A stretch of 35,964 nt of DNA from Gammaproteobacteria bacterium (GTDB lineage: Bacteria > Pseudomonadota > Gammaproteobacteria > Steroidobacterales > GCA-2729495), in assembly GCA_004357495.1 (NCBI GenBank), contig SMWD01000152.1, positions 1-35,964 on the forward strand. Direction: 5' to 3'. Below the pieces are notes generated by a model. The model did not search any database. It worked only from the letters and a program-made list of their open reading frames with translations, and had not been told where the DNA came from. The position numbers were made by a program, and so were the translations under genes. Numbering within the stretch: position 1 is the first letter of the stretch; every line of letters begins with the position of its first letter. This document shows, one piece after another, positions 26,799-34,016 of this stretch.

Positions 26799-28159
26799 CA
26801 GTCGGCACCTCCTTCGGTTCCGGGCGTGCTGGTCGCAGCTTCGCCCGGCTGATCCATCGTCTCCTTGATCTCGTAGATTGATATGCTCGGGAAGATCTTG
26901 ACGAAGATCAGGAACAACGTGCTGAACATCCCCAGGGTGCCCACCATGATCGAGATCTCGACGGAACTCGGAACATACACACCCCACGAATCCGGCAGGT
27001 ACTGGCGCGACAGCGAGGTGCCGACGATCAGGAAACGCTCGGTGTACATGCCGATATTGATCACAATCGACAGGATCAGCATCGGCACGAACGACGTTCT
27101 GAATCTCTTCGAGATCATCAGCAGCGGAGCCACGGCACAGAACAGGATCATCTCCCAGTACAACCACGCGTAATAGCCGAACAGCTTGTACTTCAGCGCT
27201 TCGTACTCGGTCGAGGTGCCGCTGTACCAGGCCGTGAAGAGCTCGAGCGCGTTGATGTAGGTCCAGATCAGCGAGAGCACGATCAGCAGCTTGCCGAGAT
27301 TATCGAAGTGCAGATCGGTGATGTAATGCTCGAAGTTCATGTACTTGCGCAGCACAAACATGACGGTCACGATACCGGCGGTTCCGGAGTAGATTGCGCC
27401 GACCACGAAGTACGGCGCGAATATCGTCTGATGCAACGCCGGCACGAGCGACAGAGCGAAGTCCCAGGACACGATGCTATGCACCGAGACCGCGAGCGGA
27501 ATAATCAGCACGGCCAGGAACGTGTACGCCCAGCCCAGACGATGCCATTCGGTATCGGTACCGCGCCAGCCGAGTGACAGCATCACGTACATGTGATGCC
27601 GCCATCCGGTCGTGCGGTCGCGTACCGCGGCGAAATCAGGAATCGTCCCCATGTAGATAAAAATCGAGCTACCGGTCAGGTAAGTGGTGATCGCCATGAC
27701 GTCGAACATCAGCGGCGAACGAAAGTTCGGCCACAACCCCATCTGATTCGGGTACGGCAAGGTCCAGTGGATGAACCATGGACGCCCGACGTGTACCATG
27801 ACCATCGTCCCGGCGACCATCAGCGAGAACAGCGTCATGGCCTCGGCACTGCGGTACATCGCCTTGCGCCACGAACTTTGCGTAATGTGCAATACGCACG
27901 ACAGCAAGGTTCCGGAATGGCTGAGGCCAATCCAGAAGATGAAACTTGCGAGATACGTACCCCACACGGTCGGCTGGTTCATGCCGGCCGCACCGATGCC
28001 GTAATTCAGCTGGTAAAACCACGGGAAGAAGAAGCAAACGAGCGTGACCGTGATCGCAACCGTCAACGTAATGTAGTACGCCGACCCCGTCTGGGTCAGC
28101 GAGCGAACGACGTCGTCGTTAACGTCGGCGAATTGCAGCTTGCGCGGGTTATCTGGCAC
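26798..28159 (-). CDS. actC: Alternative complex III subunit ActC (NrfD-like quinol-binding)
   Basis: ActC is the main quinol-oxidising membrane subunit, 453 aa with about ten helices. H123 (HVGRPWF) and D153 (MFDVMAI) are 30 residues apart, the spacing of the H139/D169 pair proposed as proton path or quinone site in the Rhodothermus enzyme. GLSHSGTLLSCVLHI and PYFVVGAIYSGTAGIVT are family-typical. The gene overlaps the actB2 3' end by 11 bases and abuts actD through TGATG, which points to coupled translation. Confidence 0.94.
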   Translation of the reverse strand: MPDNPRKLQFADVNDDVVRSLTQTGSAYYITLTVAITVTLVCFFFPWFYQLNYGIGAAGMNQPTVWGTYLASFIFWIGLSHSGTLLSCVLHITQSSWRKAMYRSAEAMTLFSLMVAGTMVMVHVGRPWFIHWTLPYPNQMGLWPNFRSPLMFDVMAITTYLTGSSIFIYMGTIPDFAAVRDRTTGWRHHMYVMLSLGWRGTDTEWHRLGWAYTFLAVLIIPLAVSVHSIVSWDFALSLVPALHQTIFAPYFVVGAIYSGTAGIVTVMFVLRKYMNFEHYITDLHFDNLGKLLIVLSLIWTYINALELFTAWYSGTSTEYEALKYKLFGYYAWLYWEMILFCAVAPLLMISKRFRTSFVPMLILSIVINIGMYTERFLIVGTSLSRQYLPDSWGVYVPSSVEISIMVGTLGMFSTLFLIFVKIFPSISIYEIKETMDQPGEAATSTPGTEGGAD

Positions 28160-28922
28160 CGGCGTCGACCTCCACCTTCTTCAGGTAGACCACGGACGGG
28201 GCGGTGTTCAGTTCCTCGAGCACGCGGTACGCCCGTGGATCATTGAGTTGCTTCGCGACCGCGCTGTCCGGGTCCTGGCGGTCACCGAAGACCAGCGCCT
28301 CGGTCGGGCAGGTCTGCACACAGGCCGGCTGCACCTCGCCGTCCCGTACGCGGCGACGCCCGTCGTCCTTGGCGGTGTCCTTGGCCAGGCGGATGCGCTG
28401 GATGCAGAACGTGCACTTCTCCATGACGCCTTTCTCACGCACCGTGACATCCGGGTTCAGCTGCTGATCGAGTGGCGTATCCCAGTGATGGGTTTGGTAG
28501 TTGAAATAACGCACTTCGTATGGGCAATAGACCGCGCACGCGCGCGTCCCGATGCAGCGGTTATAGACTTGCGCGTTGAGGCCGTCCTGGTTGTGGTAGG
28601 TCGCCGACACCGGACACACCGTCTCACACGGCGCCGCGTCGCACTGCTGACACAACATCGGAATGAAGCGCAGCTTGATGTCCGGGTACTCACCCTCCCA
28701 ATAACGCTCGATGCGGATCCAGTGCATGGTACGACCCTTGGCAATCTCCTCCTCGCCGACGATCGGCAGATTATTCTCGGCTTGGCAGGCGGTGACGCAG
28801 GCCTCGCAACCGGTGCAGCGGTCGAGGTCGATGGTCATCGTCCACGCGTAGTCGAACTTGTCGTAATAGCCGGGCTTCCGGTAGGCCTGCCATTGTTCGG
28901 CAAATTGGTCGATAAAGCTCAT
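28149..28922 (-). CDS. actB2: Alternative complex III iron-sulfur subunit ActB2
   Basis: The 257 aa hold four iron-sulfur cluster motifs. Cysteines are at 36, 39, 42 and 46; 91, 94, 99 and 103; 123, 129 and 133; and 170, 173, 201 and 205. In the third motif (NRCIGTRACAVYCP) a threonine replaces one cysteine, the usual sign of a [3Fe-4S] cluster, which leaves three [4Fe-4S] sites. This equals the C-terminal half of a fused ActB. The start ATG overlaps the actB1 stop (ATGA). A longer frame to 29408 lies inside actB1 and is not coding. No signal peptide is seen, so it would be exported as a complex with Tat-dependent ActB1. Confidence 0.93.
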   Translation of the reverse strand: MSFIDQFAEQWQAYRKPGYYDKFDYAWTMTIDLDRCTGCEACVTACQAENNLPIVGEEEIAKGRTMHWIRIERYWEGEYPDIKLRFIPMLCQQCDAAPCETVCPVSATYHNQDGLNAQVYNRCIGTRACAVYCPYEVRYFNYQTHHWDTPLDQQLNPDVTVREKGVMEKCTFCIQRIRLAKDTAKDDGRRRVRDGEVQPACVQTCPTEALVFGDRQDPDSAVAKQLNDPRAYRVLEELNTAPSVVYLKKVEVDAGAR

Positions 28923-31225
28923 GTCGGTTCCACCGTGATTGGAATACTGCGCAGTCGAGTACTCTGCAAGGCGACACTGCGCGCTTCGCCCTGCGCCGGC
29001 GTCGATGAGGCGATCTGCACGATGTCGCGGCCCAGCTCGCGCGACTCGCCGCCGGTTTTGACCAGCTCGACGTGGCGGCCCGTGCGGGTGAGTTTGACAC
29101 GCGTCGCACTCCACGCCAGCGCCCCGGTTTCCGGCTCCATCTGCGGCGCGAGTATCCGGATCGGGTTGACGCCACGGTTCCGCGCGTAACGCCCGTACTC
29201 CGTATGGCCCTGGCCGATCGGGATCGCGATGACGTCGGGCCGGATGGCCGGGTAGACATAGACCGGGGCGGCGATCTTGCCGTACGGCGACTCGACGTCG
29301 AGCACGTCGCCCTCCTTGACGCCGAGTTGGGCTGCCGTCTGCGGATTCAGCTCGATCCACGATCCGTACACGATGCTTGTCATTGCATCCGGCAGCTCCT
29401 GCAACCACGGTAAGTTCGCGCCACGCCCATCACGCAGTGCGTTCGACTCGTACGGGTACAAAACAAACGGATATGTCTCCTCGGCGCCTGCGAACTCCGG
29501 TTCACCGACATCGATGCTGGCGATAACATTTCGGCTTACTGACACCGACGCATGATCGCGGCCGGTATCCTCGCCCCAGACACCGGCGCGAAGGATGTCG
29601 CGCCAGAACGTATCGAACCCTTCCGTGCCACCCGAGACCTGCGCATGAATCGTTCGCCAGCTGTCACGCAGGTAATCTTCCATGCTTGGCCATGGCAGCG
29701 CTTCGTCCAGGCCGACCTGCCGTGCCAGCGCAAGTACGATGTCACCCGTCGCGCGCGTGTTGTACAACGGGGATACGACGGGCTGCGAAACGGCACCGAC
29801 CGGGAATCCGACGCCCGGCTCGGGGCTGTGATCGCCCCAGCTCTCCAGGTAGGTATGGCTCGGCAGAATCACGTCGGCCATCGCGGTGGTCTCGTCGGGG
29901 AAACTCGACAGGCTGACAATCAGCGGGATCTCCTGCAGAGCGGCCGCGAATTCGGCCGCATCCGGCAAGGTGAAAAGTGGATTGGTGTTGTTGACGATCA
30001 GCACGTCGATTTTGCCCGCACGCGCCGCATCAGCCAGTTCCCGCATCGCCCGATAGGTCGCGTGTCGCGCCTGGGTGTCACGGCCGACGGCGGGCTCCGG
30101 GTTAAACACGACCCCGCCGGGCTTGCCCAGGTTGCCGACCAGATAATTCAGCGCATTGACAGCGACCAGCGTCGCCACCGCGTTGGTGTGACTACATGCC
30201 GTGCCCCCGCCAATCGCCAAGCTCGCTTTGCTAGCGGCGAATTTCTGTGCGACCCGCTCGATTCTCGCGGCCGGCAAGTCGACGGCTTCCGCGACGGAAG
30301 CCGGCGTGTACCGGTCGAGTGCCGCAGCCCATGCGTCACGATCCGCTCCCCGATAGCGTTTCTCAACCAAGTGTCGGGCGATGGCCAGCGCGAACAAACC
30401 CTCCGTACCCGGCGCGGCCGCCAGCCACTCATCGGCTGCCGCTCCACTCACCGACATCCGCGGCTCGACCTGCACGAAATAGCCACGCGCATCGGGTCGC
30501 GCGTGACGGCTCCGACCGAAGCCGAGACTATGATGCACCGGCGAGATCCAGGTGCTGAGGTAGTCGGCGCCAAACGAGATGACATAGTCGGCGTTTTGCA
30601 GATCGTAGTACGGCAGGCGCGTCTCACCGAACAGCCGCTGGTTGGCCGCGTACAGGGTTTGCGGATGCGCGAACTCATAATGCAGCAACCGGTCGGCACC
30701 GAGCTCGGCCATGAACCGCTCGAACAACTCGGCAAGGTGGCCGCCCACCCCCTCGGTCAGCAGGCAGATACGATCACCCTGTCCCGCCGCTTTCAGCGCG
30801 CTGAGCGTCTCGCCGACGCGGCCCAGTGCCTCATCCCACGTCGTCTTGACGAAACCGGCCGAACCGCGCTCCGCGTTCTGCACCAGCGGCCCCGTCAGGC
30901 GATCCGGGTTATACAGGGCCTGCAAACCGGCCTGGCCCAGCGCGCACACCGCGCCCTGACTGACCGGGTGCGCGGGATTGCCCTCGATCTTCTTGGCGCG
31001 CCCCTCGCGCGTCCGCACGGTAATGCCGCAGCCGGCCGAACACATCGAGCAGACCGAGTTATACCAGGTCGCGATTCCAGAACTGAATTCCTCGGGTGGC
31101 ACTGCGTACGGCACCAGGTACTCGAGCGGATGTTTGGTCGACTCCGAGAGCATGAAGCCGGCGCCGGCGCCGATGCCGCCCGCGCCGACGAGTTTCAAAA
31201 AATCCCTGCGTTCGATATTTGCCAT
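28919..31225 (-). CDS. actB1: Alternative complex III molybdopterin-oxidoreductase-like subunit ActB1 (Tat signal)
   Basis: The 768 aa correspond to the molybdoenzyme-like half of ActB. A twin-arginine signal (RRDFLK, residues 6-11) sits at the N-terminus. C59, C62, C66 and C94 form a Cx2Cx3Cx27C motif, as in molybdoenzymes with an N-terminal [4Fe-4S] cluster; after C94 the usual lysine is L96. In studied complexes this domain binds no molybdenum, and whether this one does cannot be told. SSFPDETTAMADVILPSHTYLESWGD is a typical oxidoreductase segment. It ends in the overlap with actB2 and follows actA after 36 bases. Confidence 0.92.
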   Translation of the reverse strand: MANIERRDFLKLVGAGGIGAGAGFMLSESTKHPLEYLVPYAVPPEEFSSGIATWYNSVCSMCSAGCGITVRTREGRAKKIEGNPAHPVSQGAVCALGQAGLQALYNPDRLTGPLVQNAERGSAGFVKTTWDEALGRVGETLSALKAAGQGDRICLLTEGVGGHLAELFERFMAELGADRLLHYEFAHPQTLYAANQRLFGETRLPYYDLQNADYVISFGADYLSTWISPVHHSLGFGRSRHARPDARGYFVQVEPRMSVSGAAADEWLAAAPGTEGLFALAIARHLVEKRYRGADRDAWAAALDRYTPASVAEAVDLPAARIERVAQKFAASKASLAIGGGTACSHTNAVATLVAVNALNYLVGNLGKPGGVVFNPEPAVGRDTQARHATYRAMRELADAARAGKIDVLIVNNTNPLFTLPDAAEFAAALQEIPLIVSLSSFPDETTAMADVILPSHTYLESWGDHSPEPGVGFPVGAVSQPVVSPLYNTRATGDIVLALARQVGLDEALPWPSMEDYLRDSWRTIHAQVSGGTEGFDTFWRDILRAGVWGEDTGRDHASVSVSRNVIASIDVGEPEFAGAEETYPFVLYPYESNALRDGRGANLPWLQELPDAMTSIVYGSWIELNPQTAAQLGVKEGDVLDVESPYGKIAAPVYVYPAIRPDVIAIPIGQGHTEYGRYARNRGVNPIRILAPQMEPETGALAWSATRVKLTRTGRHVELVKTGGESRELGRDIVQIASSTPAQGEARSVALQSTRLRSIPITVEPT

Positions 31226-31261
31226 GCCGTTATCCGACCCTTCTGTGCGTCGTCGCCTCGT

Positions 31262-31801
31262 TCATTTGTGACACGTCAAGCAATCCTGGCCGTGCTGCAC
31301 CTCGTTCTCCAGGTGACAATCCCGGCACCAGCCCATCTGCAGCGGCGCGATGCGGGTCACGACGTCCATCGTCTGCACCGGCCCGTGACAGCTCTGGCAT
31401 TCGATGTTCGCCTGCACATGGCGCTTGTGCGGAAAATACACGAAGTCCGGCAGGTCATGAACCTTGATCCACGGGATCGGATCCTTGTTGACCCAGTAGT
31501 TCATGAGCTTGCGAATCTCCGGGCGGTCCGTCGCGACTTCATTGTGACAGCCGACGCATTTGTTGACGCTCGGCACGCCCGCGGAAATCGAGCGGCGCGC
31601 CTGCGTGTGGCAGTACTGGCAGGGAATCTCAAAATCACCCGCATGGATACGGTGGCTGAAATTGATCGGCTGTACGGGGGTCGTGCCCGGAAAGAAGGTC
31701 GCATTGGCCCAATAGCCGGCGAACATGCCAACCAGCCCGACCACGCCGATCAAGGCCGCGGGCTTGAGGACTCGTAACGTTGGAACGATAGATACGCCCA
31801 T
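31262..31801 (-). CDS. actA: Alternative complex III subunit ActA, pentaheme cytochrome c
   Basis: ActA is a membrane-anchored multiheme cytochrome of 179 aa with one N-terminal helix (about residues 15-33). Five CxxCH sites lie at 61-65, 82-86, 135-139, 159-163 and 174-178. Several further histidines (H50, H53, H125, H128) could be axial ligands. The spacing matches the c7/NrfH-like fold of ActA. It starts the act operon, with a GGAG site three bases before the ATG, which is unusually close. The GldC-like gene ends 83 bases upstream on the same strand. Confidence 0.94.
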   Translation of the reverse strand: MGVSIVPTLRVLKPAALIGVVGLVGMFAGYWANATFFPGTTPVQPINFSHRIHAGDFEIPCQYCHTQARRSISAGVPSVNKCVGCHNEVATDRPEIRKLMNYWVNKDPIPWIKVHDLPDFVYFPHKRHVQANIECQSCHGPVQTMDVVTRIAPLQMGWCRDCHLENEVQHGQDCLTCHK

Positions 31802-31884
31802 CTACTCCACACTCCGTACACGGTATTCCACAACGGCCGTCGCCGGCCTCGAATAGACACCTTGCCTGCTTAGCTTTCCCCTAT

Positions 31885-32238
31885 TCACGAGCCGGGCGAT
31901 TCCGGCTGCCTGGTCAACCCCAGCGCCTTGCCGAACCTGTTGCCGAATTCCTGAATCGAGTCGGCCACCTCCTGGTTGTTCGTCGCGCGCCGGTAGGTGT
32001 CCGCCATCTTGTGGATCACCTGGTAGAAATACAGATTCATGTCTTCGACGCTCGTGTCCCGAATCCACAGGTCGATGGCTGCCGTCGTTTTCCGCTCGCT
32101 GTCCCACATCGACAGCATCACCGACTGACATGGTCTCGGACCGTCGTGGCGCGCCTCGGTGGCCTGCCATTCGATCTTGATCGGCAGATTGTCGCCATCG
32201 AGTTCGACCGTCAGTTTGATTTCGGCAGTTCGGGGCAT
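31885..32238 (-). CDS. GldC-like protein
   Basis: The 117 aa match the gliding-motility protein GldC of Bacteroidetes over most of its length: EIKLTVELDGDNLP, KIEWQA, a central VMLSMWDSERKTTAAIDLW and MNLYFYQVIHKMADTYRRATNN. GldC is a soluble cytoplasmic protein with unknown biochemistry, earlier linked to GldB in gliding. There is no signal peptide here and no other gld gene in the window. An adjacent ATG at 32241 gives one more residue; AAGG lies seven bases before the pair. It is upstream of actA on the same strand and may belong to the act transcript. Role unknown; assembly or regulation of the complex is only a guess. Confidence 0.8.
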   Translation of the reverse strand: MPRTAEIKLTVELDGDNLPIKIEWQATEARHDGPRPCQSVMLSMWDSERKTTAAIDLWIRDTSVEDMNLYFYQVIHKMADTYRRATNNQEVADSIQEFGNRFGKALGLTRQPESPGS

Positions 32239-32293
32239 CATGCTGTTACCTTAGAATTCATGCGGGTACCACCGTGTTGCATCGACCGACACG

Positions 32294-32503
32294 ATGTTCG
32301 ACATTTTAATAATCATCGTCATGTTCGGCATCCTCGTCAGCCTGGGTGTCGGCCTGTTCTTTCTCGTCCGTGATCGCGGCCGCACCGAACGCACGGTTAT
32401 CTCGCTGAGCGTGCGCGTCGGGCTGTCCGTCCTATTGCTCGCTCTGCTCGCGTTCGGTTTTATGTCTCGCCTCATGTCTTCTGGCGCCACCCCCGGTGGT
32501 TAA
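32294..32503 (+). CDS. Twin-transmembrane small protein (DUF2909-like)
   Basis: The 69 aa form two membrane helices (about residues 3-24 and 41-60) joined by a charged loop RDRGRTERTVISLSVRVGLSV. This pattern is the twin-transmembrane DUF2909 family. Its gene commonly lies on the opposite strand next to coxC in Pseudomonas and relatives, as here. Function is unknown; a role in cytochrome oxidase biogenesis is inferred from position. It shares a 52-base divergent region with the gldC-like gene. Confidence 0.75.
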   Translation: MFDILIIIVMFGILVSLGVGLFFLVRDRGRTERTVISLSVRVGLSVLLLALLAFGFMSRLMSSGATPGG

Positions 32504-32517
32504 CCCCAGCCCTCCTG

Positions 32518-33402
32518 TCAGAACCAGTACACAAACGTAAAAAGAAACAGCCATACCACGTCGACGAAGTGCCAGTACCAGCTGGCAGCTTCGAATGCGA
32601 AGTGATTGTCCGGCGTGAAGTGGCCCTTGATACAGCGCAGGAGCATGACCGTGAGCATGATCGCGCCCAGAGTTACATGTGCGCCGTGGAATCCCGTCAG
32701 CATGAAGAACGTCGACCCGTAGATCCCGGAGCCGAGGCTCAGGCCGAGCTCGCTATAGGCGTGGATGTACTCGACGACCTGCAATGTGAGGAAGGTGAAC
32801 CCGAGTGTGACCGTCGTCGCCAGCCAGACTATCAGCGCCCCGCGCCGGCCCTTCTTCAAAGCCCAATGCGCGAACGTAACCGTCAGGCTGCTGGTCACGA
32901 GAATCATGGTGTTGATCAACGGCAGACCCCAGGCGCCCATCGCCTGCGTACCCTCGCCCCCCGGCGTCATGAACAGCGGCCAGACGTCCGCGAAGTCGGG
33001 CCACAACAGCAGATGCGTCTCGAGACGGTGACCCGCACCGGCCAGCCACGGCACTGAGATCACACGGGCATAGAATAATGTGCCGAAAAAAGCGGCAAAA
33101 AACATGACCTCGGACACGATGAACCACACCATGCCCATGCGATACGAGCGATCGAGCTGTCGGCTGACCAGACCCTGCATCGATTCCATGATGACGACGC
33201 GGAACCAGCCAAACATCATGAACGCGACCATCGCCAGCCCGGCGTAAAAAATTAGCGCGCCGAATTCACCCTCGGTCGCGACCTTGTCAGTGCTCTGCTG
33301 GATGAAGTTGACCGCGCCGAAGGCCGTCACAAACAACGCGATCGAGCCGATGATCGGCCAGACGCTGCTGTGCGGAACGTAATAGCGGGGTGTCCCGCTC
33401 AT
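32518..33402 (-). CDS. coxC: Cytochrome c oxidase subunit III
   Basis: CoxC is a seven-helix membrane subunit of the aa3/caa3 oxidase, needed for stable turnover and lipid/oxygen access. Typical segments are VSEVMFFAAFFGTLFYAR, LPLINTMILVTSSLTVTFAHWA, FMLTGFHGAHVTLG and the C-terminal YWHFVDVVWLFLFTFVYW. The ATG at 33402 yields 294 aa and the normal N-terminus. A longer frame to 33483 overlaps ctaG and is rejected. It lies 49 bases after the ctaG stop in the cox operon. Confidence 0.94.
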   Translation of the reverse strand: MSGTPRYYVPHSSVWPIIGSIALFVTAFGAVNFIQQSTDKVATEGEFGALIFYAGLAMVAFMMFGWFRVVIMESMQGLVSRQLDRSYRMGMVWFIVSEVMFFAAFFGTLFYARVISVPWLAGAGHRLETHLLLWPDFADVWPLFMTPGGEGTQAMGAWGLPLINTMILVTSSLTVTFAHWALKKGRRGALIVWLATTVTLGFTFLTLQVVEYIHAYSELGLSLGSGIYGSTFFMLTGFHGAHVTLGAIMLTVMLLRCIKGHFTPDNHFAFEAASWYWHFVDVVWLFLFTFVYWF

Positions 33403-33451
33403 GATGCCTGCTTCGCCCCTTGCTCGTTGTTCATGAGTTGGTCGACCATAC

Positions 33452-34012
33452 TCAGTTGCTCGCGACCTGCTCTGGCTCAACATCGGGAACCCGGAACATC
33501 GAATACGACAGGCTCAGCGTACTGATTTCTTCGGGCAAATCCGCATCGATATAAAACGTCACCGGCATCTCGACCGCCTCACCCGCCGCCAGCACCTGCC
33601 GCTCGAAGCAGAAGCACTCGATCTTGTGCAGGTGCAAGGCTGCGACGCCCGGCGCCACGCTCGGCACGGCCTGACCGGTAACCGACGTGCCAGCCCGATT
33701 GCGTGCATAGAACGTCGTCGTGACCATCTCGCCAGGGCGCACACTCAGCTGGCTCACCGTCGGCCGGAACTCCCAGGGCAACCCCTTGCCCACCTGCGCC
33801 ACGAACTGGATCTTCACATCGCGATCAACGACCGGCCCGGGCATATCGGGCACGGCAACCGGCCCGGCGGTTTTGCCGTTGATCCCGGTCAGCTCACAGA
33901 ACACGTCGTACAGCGGGACCAGCGCGAAGGCGAAACCGAACATACTGCAGGCGAGCAGTATCAGCAGCGCCGCCTGCTTCCCGTGACCTTGCGGTGTGCC
34001 TTGCACGCTCAA
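33452..34012 (-). CDS. ctaG: Cytochrome c oxidase assembly protein CtaG/Cox11
   Basis: Cox11 delivers copper to the CuB site of subunit I. It has one N-terminal membrane helix (about residues 13-33) and a periplasmic domain; the copper-binding cysteines are in IECFCFERQ. The segments VPLYDVFCELTGINGKT and DLPEEISTLSLSYSMF are standard. No ATG is suitably placed. I choose the TTG at 34012 (186 aa) because AGGAGGA lies eight bases upstream; GTG at 34006 is the alternative. The start is five bases before the end of the coxA stop codon region, so the pair is tightly coupled. Confidence 0.9.
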   Translation of the reverse strand: MSVQGTPQGHGKQAALLILLACSMFGFAFALVPLYDVFCELTGINGKTAGPVAVPDMPGPVVDRDVKIQFVAQVGKGLPWEFRPTVSQLSVRPGEMVTTTFYARNRAGTSVTGQAVPSVAPGVAALHLHKIECFCFERQVLAAGEAVEMPVTFYIDADLPEEISTLSLSYSMFRVPDVEPEQVASN

Positions 34013-34016
34013 ACCG

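Noticed and set aside
29552-31777. A 741-codon open frame on the plus strand antisense to actB1 and actA
   Set aside because: It mirrors two well-supported genes, has no recognisable domain and is very rich in Arg, as expected of antisense frames in GC-rich DNA.
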